Positions 8,031 through 16,413 of a stretch of DNA of 64,000 nucleotides are shown one piece after another. Within the stretch, counting starts at the first letter, position 1. Every line of letters starts with the position of its first letter. The position numbers and the translations under genes were made by a program. The notes below the pieces were generated by a model, which was given only the letters and a program-made list of their open reading frames with translations, had not been told where the DNA came from and searched no databases. Location: contig NZ_AP031498.1 of NCBI RefSeq assembly GCF_042854845.1, positions 2,728,001 to 2,792,000 of the forward strand. The letters are read 5' to 3'. The DNA comes from Maricurvus nonylphenolicus (GTDB taxonomy: Bacteria > Pseudomonadota > Gammaproteobacteria > Pseudomonadales > Cellvibrionaceae).

Positions 8031-8630
8031 ATGACGACTTACCTCCGCACTGTCCTTCTTCTCGCTCTCGGCGCAATTTTTCTGCAAGGTTGCACTGCTT
8101 CTTACACATACCAGATGATCGATGAGGCGCTAGTAGATGCACGCCTTACGCCTAATCATAAGCTGGAACGAACTGTTAAGTGGGTGCTGCCGCAGTCCAC
8201 AAGTATTTGGGTGGCTTTTCCGCAAAATCAGCAGCCGCAAAAATTAAACCGAATGGTAAAAGACAGTCTCAGTCTCTCGCTCGCGCAGCGCTTTGCCAGG
8301 GTGGGTTCCAGTCGCGATCCAGGCAGTCTATCAATGGCCATGCAAGAGGCCAGGCAGCAGGGTTATGCCTTTATGGTGTACCCCAAGTTGATTCGTCATG
8401 AAAACCATATCAACAGCATTATGGAAATGGATGAGGATATGGAGCGTCTCGACCAAATAAAGCAGGATGTTGTGGTGCTGACATTTATATTGATGGATGT
8501 AACAACCCAGCGCATGGTCGATAGCTCAATCGTTTCTATTTCCGGGGGGTACCTGCATATTTATCGCCAAAACCCTTCTGACTTGATTGCTGTCGCCAGT
8601 AACCAGTATGCAGGCTTGATGAGTCCGTAA
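8031..8630 (+). CDS. DUF4823-like outer-membrane lipoprotein
   Basis: A 199-residue lipoprotein with signal helix and lipobox LQGC, lipidated cysteine at 21. ATG at 8031 is chosen over an upstream in-frame TTG at 8013 because it gives a compact signal peptide. The opening of the mature part (strands around VKWVLPQSTSIWVAFPQ) and the alternating fold resemble DUF4823 lipoproteins of pseudomonads, whose function is not known; this assignment is from memory of the family and not certain. It precedes the DUF1285 gene by 83 bases in the same direction, so the two may be co-transcribed. Confidence 0.72.
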   Translation: MTTYLRTVLLLALGAIFLQGCTASYTYQMIDEALVDARLTPNHKLERTVKWVLPQSTSIWVAFPQNQQPQKLNRMVKDSLSLSLAQRFARVGSSRDPGSLSMAMQEARQQGYAFMVYPKLIRHENHINSIMEMDEDMERLDQIKQDVVVLTFILMDVTTQRMVDSSIVSISGGYLHIYRQNPSDLIAVASNQYAGLMSP

Positions 8631-8713
8631 AGCAGATTCTAAAGAACCTGCAATTAAACCTTGCTTCGAGCTACAATTAGGTTTGATAGCGCCTGAGCAG
8701 TAGTGAGAAGAGA

Positions 8714-9280
8714 GTGACAAGCGAGAGCAACAATCCCGATCCGCAAAAACTATTCGATTCAATCATGAAGCAACAGCTTCATGCTGAATCAAAATTACCC
8801 CCCGTACACAAATGGAACCCACCGTTAAGTGGTGATCTCGACATGAGAATTGATCGAGAGGGGCGCTGGTTCTACCAGGGAGGTGAAATCACCCGTCACG
8901 CTTTAGTTAAGCTTTTTTCCACCATTCTGAAACGCGTCGACGATGATTATTATCTTGTAACACCGGTTGAAAACTGGCGTATTCAGGTGGATATAGCACC
9001 TTTTGCAGCCCATAGTCTTAAAGTGGTTCAAGAAAACGGCGTCGCAGGTTTATTGTTCACATTAAATGATGATAGCGAAGTTCTGCTCAGTGATGATGGC
9101 GGTCTGTGGGTGGAAGTAGATGGCGACACACCCATTCCCATGCTTAAGGTTCGCGGCGGCTTAAATGCGTTAATTAATCGCAATGTATTTTATCAGCTGG
9201 CGGATCTTGCAGATCAAGAAGGCGATAGCTTGTGGGTGAGCAGCATGGGTAAACGTTTTTTGCTAGGGCGGTTTGATTAA
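8714..9280 (+). CDS. DUF1285 family protein
   Basis: 188 residues, cytosolic, no signal peptide. The block RIDREGRWFYQGGEITRHAL followed by a run of short beta strands is characteristic of DUF1285, a small two-domain beta-rich family of unknown role common in proteobacteria. The start is GTG with the purine run GAGAAGAGA directly upstream. The gene is followed by a bidirectional terminator shared with the convergent ETF-QO gene. Confidence 0.85.
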   Translation: MTSESNNPDPQKLFDSIMKQQLHAESKLPPVHKWNPPLSGDLDMRIDREGRWFYQGGEITRHALVKLFSTILKRVDDDYYLVTPVENWRIQVDIAPFAAHSLKVVQENGVAGLLFTLNDDSEVLLSDDGGLWVEVDGDTPIPMLKVRGGLNALINRNVFYQLADLADQEGDSLWVSSMGKRFLLGRFD

Positions 9281-9298
9281 AGCAAGCTGACTGGCAAT

Positions 9299-9330
9299 AA
9301 AAAAGGGGAGCTAAGTAGCTCCCCTTTTTT
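9299..9330. terminator. Bidirectional intrinsic terminator
   Basis: Six A, then GGGGAGCT-AAGT-AGCTCCCC, then six T: the symmetric A/T flanks let it stop both the DUF1285 transcript (rightward) and the ETF-QO transcript (leftward). Confidence 0.92.
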
Positions 9331-9343
9331 GGTATCCGAAAAC

Positions 9344-10984
9344 TTACATATTCGGATAGTTAGGACCGCCAGCGCCTTCAGGCACAACCCAGGTAATGTT
9401 CTGGGCGGGGTCTTTAATGTCACAGGTCTTACAGTGAACACAGTTCTGAGCATTGATCTGGAAGCGCTTGTCGCCACCTTCTTCTTCAACAATCTCGTAA
9501 ACGCCAGCAGGGCAGTAGCGTTGGGCTGGCTCATTGTACAGAGGCAGGTTCTTCTCCAGAGGGATGGAAGCATCCTTCAGGGTCAGGTGACATGGCTGAT
9601 CTTCTTCATGGTTGGTGTTCGACAGGAACACAGAAGACAGCTTGTCAAAGCTCAGCTTGCCATCTGGCTTAGGGTAGTTGATCGGTGCAAACTCTGAAGC
9701 AGGCTTCAGCTGTGCGTGATCAGCTACTGGGTCAGACAGAGTCCATGGCAGCTTACCGTTAAAGATATTGATATCGATAAAGGCGTAAGCAGAACCAATG
9801 ATGTTGCCCCACTTGTGTTGTGCAGGACCGAAGTTACGCTGTGCGTACAGCTCTTCATAAGCCCAGGAGGCCTTGTAAGCGGTACCGAAGCTATCCAGGT
9901 CAGCATGAGCCTTATCGGCAGCCAGCGCTTCAACAACACACTCAGCGGCAACCATACCGGACTTCATCGCGGTGTGAGAGCCTTTAATCTTGGCGAAGTT
10001 CAGGGTACCGGCGTCATCACCGATCAGTAAGCCGCCAGGGAAGTGCATCTTAGGTTGAGACTGGATACCACCTTTGGTGATGGCTCGAGCACCGTAAGTT
10101 ATACGCTCGCCGCCTTCCAGGTACTGCTTAACCACTGGGTGGTGCTTGTAGCGCTGGAACTCATCGAAAGGGCTCAGGTGTGGATTGCTGTAGGACAGAT
10201 CGGTGATCAAGCCGCAAACAACCTGGTTGTCTTCGATGTGGTACAGGAAGCTACCACCGGCAGCGCCGTTTTCTTCCAGAGGCCAGCCAGCGGTGTGAAC
10301 AACCAGGCCTTGCTGATGCTGCTCAGCTGGGATCTTCCAGATTTCTTTAATACCAATACCGTAGTGTTGTGGCTCAGCGTCAGCGTCCAGGTTGAACTTG
10401 CTGATCAGCTGCTTACCCAGGTGGCCGCGACAACCTTCGGCGAACAAGGTGTACTTACCGTGCAGCTCCATACCAGGCATGTAGGAGTCTTTCTGCTCGC
10501 CGTCCATGCCAATACCCATATCACCGGTAGCGATACCTTTAACGCTGCCGTCTTTGTTATAAACAACTTCTGCAGCGGCAAAGCCCGGGAAGATTTCTAC
10601 ACCCAGCGCTTCGGCTTGCTCGCCCAGCCAGCGGCACAGGTTACCCAGGCTGATAATGTAGTTGCCTTCGTTATGCATGGTCTTGGGTACGAACAGATTA
10701 GGCACCTTCATGGCCTTTTCTTCGTTACGCAGTACGTAGATGTCGTCGCCTTTCACTTCAGTGTTCAGCGGAGCACCTTTTTCTTTCCAGTCCGGGAAGA
10801 GTTCATTCAGCGCGCGGGGCTCGAATACAGCACCAGAAAGGATATGGGCGCCAACTTCTGAGCCTTTTTCTACAACAACAACGCTCAATTCTTCATTTAA
10901 CTGACGAATACGACAGGCTGCTGCCAGGCCAGAAGGGCCAGCACCGACGATGACAACGTCGTATTCCATAAATTCTCTTTCCAC
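9344..10984 (-). CDS. Electron transfer flavoprotein-ubiquinone oxidoreductase
   Basis: An inner-membrane-associated FAD and 4Fe-4S enzyme that passes electrons from reduced ETF (fed by acyl-CoA and other dehydrogenases) to ubiquinone. The 546-residue length is typical. The FAD-binding GAGPSG lies at 14-19, and the C-terminal cluster cysteines are C491, C515, C518 and C521 (the last three in NCVHCKTC). The GTG start at 10984 has AGGAG 8 bases upstream; an in-frame ATG at 10969 is the alternative. It diverges from etfB across 460 bp, so the partner flavoprotein and its oxidase are encoded side by side. Confidence 0.96.
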   Translation of the reverse strand: MEREFMEYDVVIVGAGPSGLAAACRIRQLNEELSVVVVEKGSEVGAHILSGAVFEPRALNELFPDWKEKGAPLNTEVKGDDIYVLRNEEKAMKVPNLFVPKTMHNEGNYIISLGNLCRWLGEQAEALGVEIFPGFAAAEVVYNKDGSVKGIATGDMGIGMDGEQKDSYMPGMELHGKYTLFAEGCRGHLGKQLISKFNLDADAEPQHYGIGIKEIWKIPAEQHQQGLVVHTAGWPLEENGAAGGSFLYHIEDNQVVCGLITDLSYSNPHLSPFDEFQRYKHHPVVKQYLEGGERITYGARAITKGGIQSQPKMHFPGGLLIGDDAGTLNFAKIKGSHTAMKSGMVAAECVVEALAADKAHADLDSFGTAYKASWAYEELYAQRNFGPAQHKWGNIIGSAYAFIDINIFNGKLPWTLSDPVADHAQLKPASEFAPINYPKPDGKLSFDKLSSVFLSNTNHEEDQPCHLTLKDASIPLEKNLPLYNEPAQRYCPAGVYEIVEEEGGDKRFQINAQNCVHCKTCDIKDPAQNITWVVPEGAGGPNYPNM

Positions 10985-11444
10985 AGTCTTCTCTCCTGGC
11001 TGTAGGGTGTACCGGGGCTAGAACCCCATTTGGGCTATATCACGGCGCGAGATTATATAGTTTCTTGTCTGTTATCACCAAGGGCAAAATTAACCAATTA
11101 ACTGACTAAAGCGGGCAAAATCAAACACTTAGGGGGTGTTTTCGAGAACGCCTCTCATTTAAGGGGGTAAAAAACGCCTTATGCTTTACTGTGGTGCACG
11201 GCGTTCAAAGAATAACCAGAAGCCTGCAAATGGCCACAAAATATAAGCTTTTGGCAAAAAAACCATATCCTTTAGGTATTGATTTTAAAGGGGGAAACCG
11301 TCACCATACGGGCCGCTCAAAATGGCCTGAGAAATGTGTCCTTTATATTTGGGCCTGGCTTTCGAGCCATGGAAACGCCGTAAAAAACGCACGTCAGATG
11401 CAAATGCGGTATTTATCCTCAACAGATAAGCGAATGGGAAATCC
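10985..11444. other. 460-bp divergent region between ETF-QO and etfB
   Basis: No convincing gene is seen. An open frame at 11191-11448 overlaps the etfB start, but its composition does not look like its neighbours. A 5-bp hairpin with a TTCG tetraloop (TGGCT/AGCCA, 11356-11369) lies about 75 bp before etfB and may belong to its 5' UTR. The long gap suggests separate regulated promoters for the two divergent units; no operator was recognised. Confidence 0.5.
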
Positions 11445-12194
11445 ATGAAGATTCTTGTTGCTGTAAAGCGCGTTGTTGACTACAACGTGAAAGTACGTCC
11501 CAAGTCGGACGGTACTGACGTTGATATTGCCAACGCAAAAATGTCCATCAACCCTTTCTGTGAAATTGCTGTAGAAGAAGCAGTTCGCCTGAAAGAGAAA
11601 GGTGTTGCTACCGAAATCATCGCCGTATCCATGGGCCCTAAGCAGGCTCAAGAGCAGATCCGTACTGCTATGGCACTGGGTGCTGACCGCGGCATCCTGG
11701 TTGAAACCGATGCTGAGCTGCAGCCTCTGGCTGTTGCCAAGTGCCTGAACGCACTGGTTGCAAAAGAAAGCCCAGATCTGATCATCATGGGCAAGCAGTC
11801 CATCGATGGCGACAACAACCAAACTGGTCAAATGCTGGGTGCCCTGGCTGGCCTGCCTCAAGGTACTTTTGCCTCTGAAGTGGTTGTTGAAGACGGTAAA
11901 GTTAACGTTACCCGTGAAATCGACGGCGGCCTGCAGACTGTTGGTCTGAACCTGCCTGCTATCGTTACCACCGACCTGCGTTTGAACGAGCCACGTTACG
12001 CGTCTCTGCCAAACATCATGAAAGCGAAGAAGAAGCCTCTGGACACTACTACTCCAGATGAGCTGGGCGTTGATGCCGCTCCTCGCGTTCAAACTCTGAA
12101 AGTTGAGCCACCTGCTGAGCGTCAAGCTGGCATCAAGGTTGCTGATGTAGCTGAACTGGTCGACAAACTGAAAAACGAGGCGAAGGTAATCTGA
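11445..12194 (+). CDS. etfB: Electron transfer flavoprotein subunit beta
   Basis: The AMP-binding beta subunit (249 residues) of the soluble ETF heterodimer, which collects electrons from acyl-CoA and other dehydrogenases. The N-terminal MKILVAVKRVVDYNVKVR and the later stretch around NPFCEIAVEEAVRLKE are family hallmarks, as is the GKQSIDGDNNQTG block. The TGA stop overlaps the ATG of etfA, indicating translational coupling and equal production of the two subunits. Confidence 0.97.
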   Translation: MKILVAVKRVVDYNVKVRPKSDGTDVDIANAKMSINPFCEIAVEEAVRLKEKGVATEIIAVSMGPKQAQEQIRTAMALGADRGILVETDAELQPLAVAKCLNALVAKESPDLIIMGKQSIDGDNNQTGQMLGALAGLPQGTFASEVVVEDGKVNVTREIDGGLQTVGLNLPAIVTTDLRLNEPRYASLPNIMKAKKKPLDTTTPDELGVDAAPRVQTLKVEPPAERQAGIKVADVAELVDKLKNEAKVI

Positions 12195-13123
12195 TGAGCA
12201 TTTTAGTAATTGCTGAACACGACAACGCCAGCCTCAACGCTGCTACCCTGAACACCATTGCTGCGGCAAAAGCTATCGGTGGCGACATCGATGTGCTGGT
12301 TGCTGGTAGCGACTGCGGTGGCGCTGCTGAAGCAGCCGCCAAAGCTGACGGCGTAGCTAAAGTTCTGTCTGCTGACAACGCTGCATACGCCAACCAACTG
12401 GCTGAGAATGTTGCTCAGCTGGTAGCTGATCTGGGCAAAAACTACACCCACATCCTGGCACCTGCGACTTCTAACGGTAAGAACATTGCTCCACGTGCTG
12501 CTGCACTGCTGGACGTTCAAGCTATCTCTGACATCATCGCTGTAGAAAGCGCTGACACCTTCAAGCGTCCTGTATACGCCGGTAACGTTATCGCTACCGT
12601 TCAAAGCTCTGACGCTATCAAGGTAATCACTGTTCGTGGTACTGCGTTCGACGCTGTTGCTGCTGAAGGTGGTTCTGCTGCTGTTGAATCTGTAGACGCT
12701 GCGACTGACGCTGGTATTTCCAGCTTCGTTGGCGAAGAAATCGCCAAGTCTGACCGTCCTGATCTGACTGCTGCTGGCATCGTTATCTCCGGTGGTCGTG
12801 GTATGCAGAACGGCGACAACTTCGAGATGCTGTACAAAGTAGCTGACAAGCTGGGCGCTGCCGTTGGTGCATCCCGTGCCGCTGTTGATGCTGGCTTCGT
12901 ACCTAACGATATGCAGGTTGGTCAAACCGGTAAGATCGTTGCTCCTGATCTGTACGTTGCTGTTGGTATCTCCGGTGCTATCCAGCACTTGGCTGGTATG
13001 AAAGACAGTAAAGTGATCGTTGCGATCAACAAAGACGAAGAAGCACCTATCTTCCAGGTTGCTGACTACGGTCTGGTTGCTGATCTGTTCGACGCTGTAC
13101 CAGAGCTGGAAGGCAAACTGTAA
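12194..13123 (+). CDS. etfA: Electron transfer flavoprotein subunit alpha
   Basis: The FAD-carrying alpha subunit (309 residues). The C-terminal FAD domain is clear from SGGRGMQNGDNFE, VGQTGKIVAPDLYVAVGISG and the following block ending IFQVADYGLVADLF. It overlaps etfB by one base and is followed 17 bases later by a strong intrinsic terminator, so etfBA is a two-gene operon. The codon use of both etf genes is strongly biased to a few codons, as expected of highly expressed genes. Confidence 0.97.
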   Translation: MSILVIAEHDNASLNAATLNTIAAAKAIGGDIDVLVAGSDCGGAAEAAAKADGVAKVLSADNAAYANQLAENVAQLVADLGKNYTHILAPATSNGKNIAPRAAALLDVQAISDIIAVESADTFKRPVYAGNVIATVQSSDAIKVITVRGTAFDAVAAEGGSAAVESVDAATDAGISSFVGEEIAKSDRPDLTAAGIVISGGRGMQNGDNFEMLYKVADKLGAAVGASRAAVDAGFVPNDMQVGQTGKIVAPDLYVAVGISGAIQHLAGMKDSKVIVAINKDEEAPIFQVADYGLVADLFDAVPELEGKL

Positions 13124-13140
13124 TTCAGTTTGTTTTCTGC

Positions 13141-13169
13141 AAAAAAGCCGGCTATATGCCGGCTTTTTT
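13141..13169. terminator. Bidirectional intrinsic terminator after etfA
   Basis: A perfect 12-bp inverted repeat: AAAAAAGCCGGC, loop TATAT, GCCGGCTTTTTT. It lies between the convergent etfA and GAPDH genes and can serve both. Confidence 0.94.
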
Positions 13170-13188
13170 ATTATCTGCACTTTTCTTT

Positions 13189-14193
13189 TTAGCAGGTCAT
13201 CATTGCCAATCCGGTATCTAACATCCGATTGGAAAACCCCCATTCATTGTCATACCAGGCTACAACCTTAACCAGGTTCTCATTGATCAGCGTTTGGTTT
13301 TTATCGAATACAGCCGAAGCTGGATGGTGATTGTAATCGATGGACACAAGCGGCAGCGCGCTGGTTTCCATTACGCCTCTTAAGCCTCCCTGAGAAGCTT
13401 CATCCATAGCATCATTGATGTCTTCCTTGCTGGCTGTTTTCGTTAACACGCATTGAAAATCGACAACGGATACGTTGATCGTGGGCACCCTGAATGCCAT
13501 GCCCGTTAACTTGCCGTTGAGATTGGGTAGTACTTCGCCTACAGCAATAGCGGCGCCGGTCTTCGAGGGAATAATCGACTGGGTCGCAGCTCTTGCACGA
13601 TAAAGATCCTGGGAGGCCTCATCGGTAAGCTGCTGATCGTTGGTGTAGGCATGGATAGTCGTCATCAAGCCGCGTTCAATACCAAAATGACTATCCAGCA
13701 CCTTGGCAACCGGTGCCAAGCAGTTTGTGGTACACGAGGCATTGGAGATAATCTGCATGTCCGAAGTGAGTAGATGATGATTAACGCCATAAACAATAGT
13801 GGCGTCTACATTGGGGGCTGGGGCTGAAATAAGCACACGATGGGCGCCCGCATCAATATGTGCACGCGCTTTATCGCCATCGGTATAGCGTCCGGTACAC
13901 TCAAATACCAAATCAATTTGATTCTTACGCCAGGGTAATTTTTTGGCTTCGGCGCAAGAGTAAAAGGCTATTTTCTGACCATCAATATGAAGCGCGTCTT
14001 TATGGTAGCTAACCTGATAAGGAAATATGCCGTGAACAGAGTCATAGCGGGTTAAATGCGCAAGTGTTTCGGGGCAGCCCAGGTCATTGATAGCACAGAG
14101 CTCAAAATGCTGACGAAAGTTTGATTCAAACAGGGCACGCAAAATATTTCGCCCAATGCGCCCAAAACCATTAATGGCTACACGAATAGTCAT
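13189..14193 (-). CDS. gap: Glyceraldehyde-3-phosphate dehydrogenase, type I
   Basis: Oxidises glyceraldehyde 3-phosphate to 1,3-bisphosphoglycerate with NAD+ in glycolysis, or the reverse in gluconeogenesis. 334 residues. The NAD-binding NGFGRIGRN is at the N-terminus with acidic D37 (NDLG) favouring NAD+. The catalytic cysteine is C154 in SNASCTTNCLAP, and H181 in TTIHAYTNDQ is the base. SIIPSKTGAA and WYDNEWGFSNRML are typical of GAPDH; the HAYTNDQ and SKTGAA blocks separate it from erythrose-4-phosphate dehydrogenase. GGGAGA lies 7 bases before the start. It stands alone, without pgk or tkt neighbours. Confidence 0.95.
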   Translation of the reverse strand: MTIRVAINGFGRIGRNILRALFESNFRQHFELCAINDLGCPETLAHLTRYDSVHGIFPYQVSYHKDALHIDGQKIAFYSCAEAKKLPWRKNQIDLVFECTGRYTDGDKARAHIDAGAHRVLISAPAPNVDATIVYGVNHHLLTSDMQIISNASCTTNCLAPVAKVLDSHFGIERGLMTTIHAYTNDQQLTDEASQDLYRARAATQSIIPSKTGAAIAVGEVLPNLNGKLTGMAFRVPTINVSVVDFQCVLTKTASKEDINDAMDEASQGGLRGVMETSALPLVSIDYNHHPASAVFDKNQTLINENLVKVVAWYDNEWGFSNRMLDTGLAMMTC

Positions 14194-14303
14194 CGCTTAA
14201 TCTCCCTGCAGAGCGAGGCCTTAACTTAAGTGTAGTAAAGAATGGTTGTGCAGAGATTTAGGCTGGGCTAGAAGAGGGCTAGAGGAGGGCCAGAGAGAAA
14301 CAA

Positions 14304-14329
14304 AAAAGCAGAGCCTGGGCTCTGCTTTT
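14304..14329 (-). terminator. Intrinsic terminator of the low-complexity lipoprotein gene
   Basis: A perfect 11-bp stem (AAAAGCAGAGC with GCTCTGCTTTT, loop CTGG); on the minus strand the run of T continues to six, 23 bases after the stop codon at 14352. Confidence 0.9.
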
Positions 14330-14351
14330 GGTGGGCTGCTTAGCGAGAGGC

Positions 14352-14816
14352 TTAGGCTTCTTTTTCCTCTTCAGCCGTTTCACCTTCACCGGTTTCGGTG
14401 GTTTCAGCTTCGGTTTCCGCCTCAGCTTCAGCAACAAACAGTGGGGCAGCAACAGCGGCTTGGTCATCAGTGACAGCATCCATCACTTTATCCATGCCTT
14501 CTTCAACAGCCTTTTCAGCTTCTTCAGCGGCGTCCTCAACGGCTTGGTCAACAGCTTCTTCCGCAGCTTCGCCGGCGGCTGTAGCATCGGTTGGCAGGCC
14601 TGCTTCTTCAGCGGCAGCAGTAGCAGCCCCGGTAGCAGCTCCTACAACAGCTTCAGCGGTAGTTTCGGTCTCTGCTGCCTCAGGCGCTGGAGCAGCCTCG
14701 GCAGTAGCAGGCGCAGCTTCAGGGGCAACCTGAGCAGTTTCAGCAGTTTCTTGAGAGCAACCGGTCAGTAGTGTGGCAAGTAGGGCGGCAGAAGCCAGGG
14801 TAGGTAACACTTTCAT
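14352..14816 (-). CDS. Acidic Ala/Glu/Thr-rich lipoprotein
   Basis: 154 residues. A signal peptide ends in the lipobox LLTGC with lipidated cysteine at 20. The mature part is low-complexity, built almost entirely from A, E, T, P, D and G, strongly acidic, with one more ordered segment near 85-115 (EEAVDQAVEDAAEEAEKAVE, amphipathic helix). Such sequence suggests an extended or periplasm-spanning lipoprotein; no enzymatic domain is visible. It is monocistronic, with its own terminator. The repetitive composition also produces long open frames on the opposite strand, which are artefacts. Function unknown. Confidence 0.78.
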   Translation of the reverse strand: MKVLPTLASAALLATLLTGCSQETAETAQVAPEAAPATAEAAPAPEAAETETTAEAVVGAATGAATAAAEEAGLPTDATAAGEAAEEAVDQAVEDAAEEAEKAVEEGMDKVMDAVTDDQAAVAAPLFVAEAEAETEAETTETGEGETAEEEKEA

Positions 14817-15052
14817 GTGAACACTCCATCATTCTTATGGTTTTTATAGGCCGGTATACGGAGCAGGCTACATCCAGCAACCTGATTGGGGTGTCCTTTT
14901 TATGAACTCCGTTTATCGAGCTGCTGTCAATATACCGACAATTCACAATACTGCAACATAGGAATATGTCAACTGGTTCTGTTTTTAGGGAAGTTCTTGT
15001 GGGAAAAGGGTAGAATGGCCGCCTTTTTGAATCCGCGTGAGGTTTACGATCT

Positions 15053-15253
15053 GTGACAATCGAGCAGTTTGAAGAGTGGTCCCTGTATCTTGGGGTGGCA
15101 GCTTTAATCGGTTTTATGATTTTTATTGTATGGGATTTAGCCAAAAAATCCGAAGCCGGTAAGTTCGGCACCTTTATTCTGTTTCTGGCCCTGGGATTGG
15201 GGTTACTGGGCTTTTTGATTAAAACCGTGCTCGTCGAAACGATTAATAAGTAG
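15053..15253 (+). CDS. DUF2788 small membrane protein
   Basis: 66 residues with two membrane helices (about 11-29 and 39-58) and a short basic loop (AKKSEAGKFG) between them, as in DUF2788, a small gammaproteobacterial family without known function. The start is GTG, about 10 bases after a GAGG ribosome-binding site. It lies convergent with the five-gene sigma-factor operon, 18 bases from its last stop codon. Confidence 0.82.
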   Translation: MTIEQFEEWSLYLGVAALIGFMIFIVWDLAKKSEAGKFGTFILFLALGLGLLGFLIKTVLVETINK

Positions 15254-15271
15254 CAGTAACCAGGTTACAGT

Positions 15272-15790
15272 TTATTCTTCGGTCATTTGGCGGAATTTTT
15301 TGCGCCGCTGCTCCGGGGGCAGTCCGCGTAACTCCTGACGCATGCGCTGACGCTGTTCAGGTGTCATCTGCTGCCAGCGATCGCGTAATTTACGGCGTTT
15401 TTCCGGTGGCAGCTTTTTAAAGTTCTTATGGGTTTTACGAAGCTGGCGCTGCTTGTGTTCAGGCAGTTGGCGAAAGCGCTCATAGCGCTGGCGAATATGG
15501 CTACGCTGCTCAGGCGACAGGGACTGCCAATGCTCCATGCGCTGACGTGCTTTTTGGCGCTGCTCCGGATTCATGTTATCCCAGCGATTGGCACCACGCT
15601 GTAACTGGCGGCGTTTGGCGGCGGGCAATTGATTCCAGTCAGCGGCAAAGGGTTTAAGAATTTCCTGCTGTCTCTGGGTTAGTTCATCCCAGTCTTTTTC
15701 AACCGCAGATTCAGCAAATAGCAGTGCAGGCCAGAGCAGCAATAGCAAGGCTAAACGGCGAAGCAGGGGGCGGGCATTAATGGGTTTCAT
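15272..15790 (-). CDS. DUF3106 secreted basic repeat protein
   Basis: 172 residues when started at the ATG at 15790, one base after the stop of the preceding gene; a longer frame would run back into that gene. A signal peptide (LLLLLWPALLFAES) is followed by an Arg/Gln/Lys-rich region of repeated units of the form LSPEQRxxxRQRxxxxxxLP, the hallmark of DUF3106. It is probably a periplasmic, highly helical protein. It is the last gene of the operon that starts with the KGDRID-repeat protein and encodes a sigma factor; DUF3106 proteins often sit beside ECF sigma operons in related bacteria (recollection, not checked). Confidence 0.82.
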   Translation of the reverse strand: MKPINARPLLRRLALLLLLWPALLFAESAVEKDWDELTQRQQEILKPFAADWNQLPAAKRRQLQRGANRWDNMNPEQRQKARQRMEHWQSLSPEQRSHIRQRYERFRQLPEHKQRQLRKTHKNFKKLPPEKRRKLRDRWQQMTPEQRQRMRQELRGLPPEQRRKKFRQMTEE

Positions 15791-15791
15791 A

Positions 15792-16052
15792 TCAGTTACC
15801 TGCCTCCGTTGCTGAAGTCTGTTGGTCGGTTTGTTCATCGGTGGTATCCATATCATACCAATAGAGTGGCTCTTCGGCCTCCTGATCATTTATTTCCCAG
15901 CCACCCAGATAAATTAACAATTCCATGTCTGGCAAGGTTCCATTTTCCTGCTCCGTCTCATTGCCTTCTCCGGCAAAGCCTGCCTGGCTCAAAGAAAGGC
16001 TCGCCAGCAGGTTTAGGGCTGCAATACTTACCGGGCCAAATGTTTTAGCCAT
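15792..16052 (-). CDS. Small secreted protein of sigma-factor operon
   Basis: 86 residues. The start ATG at 16052 overlaps the end of the upstream anti-sigma-like gene by 8 bases. An N-terminal hydrophobic stretch ending in SQAGFAGEG looks like a signal peptide. The remainder is acidic and Thr/Gln/Glu-rich, with a short aromatic patch (LYWYDMD), and no known domain is recognised. Its position between the anti-sigma-like and DUF3106 genes suggests a shared periplasmic role. Confidence 0.72.
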   Translation of the reverse strand: MAKTFGPVSIAALNLLASLSLSQAGFAGEGNETEQENGTLPDMELLIYLGGWEINDQEAEEPLYWYDMDTTDEQTDQQTSATEAGN

Positions 16053-16413
16053 GCTCAATTTCTGCCAACCATTCGTAAAACTCTAAATCGTCATACAATT
16101 CCAGGTTGTTGTCGATAGCGATAGCCACATCACCCGTTGGCATGGCTGCGAGACTATCAACAGAAGATTGACTGGCTGGTGGTACCTGATTGACAAAGAT
16201 CATTGCTACCAATAATGCAGCACACACACTACCACCAAAAGCCAGCCATTGTGGCATCGAAAAGAATGCCGTGGGTTGGGCTTGCTCCAGTGCTGCGTAA
16301 CGGGCACGACTTAGTTTGCTGCGGGTAGCCATATCCATGGCATCCTCAGACTGACGCAATTGATCAGCCAGCTGAGCTGCGAAGGCCTCATCCTGTAAAT
16401 GCTTGTCTGTCAT
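16045..16413 (-). CDS. Putative anti-sigma factor, single-pass membrane protein
   Basis: 122 residues. The first 55 residues are soluble and helical (with the run LADQLRQSEDAMDMATRSKL), followed by one membrane helix (about 57-75) and an acidic periplasmic tail ending in EFYEWLAEIEHG. This layout, with the gene directly behind an ECF sigma gene, is that of a membrane anti-sigma factor of the DUF3619 kind. The ATG at 16413 overlaps the sigma stop codon (ATGA), so the two are translationally coupled. No zinc-binding HxxxCxxC motif is present. Anti-sigma role is inference from position and topology. Confidence 0.7.
   Translation of the reverse strand: MTDKHLQDEAFAAQLADQLRQSEDAMDMATRSKLSRARYAALEQAQPTAFFSMPQWLAFGGSVCAALLVAMIFVNQVPPASQSSVDSLAAMPTGDVAIAIDNNLELYDDLEFYEWLAEIEHG

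Noticed and set aside
11191..11448. An 85-codon frame ending at the etfB start with an ATGA overlap
   Set aside because: Starts at GTG without a ribosome-binding site, composition unlike neighbours, no recognisable domain; more likely etfB leader sequence.
12203..13243. A 346-codon open frame antisense to etfA
   Set aside because: Strong codon bias of etfA removes stops on the other strand; its product is Ser/Asn/Val-rich without any known feature and runs through the terminator.
13189..14193. Erythrose-4-phosphate dehydrogenase (Epd)
   Set aside because: HAYTNDQ and SKTGAA blocks are of the GAPDH kind; no pgk or fba neighbours.
14328..14771. Ser/Phe/Gly- and Ser/Ala-rich frames opposite the low-complexity lipoprotein
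   Set aside because: Artefacts of the repetitive GCT/GAA-type codons of the real gene.
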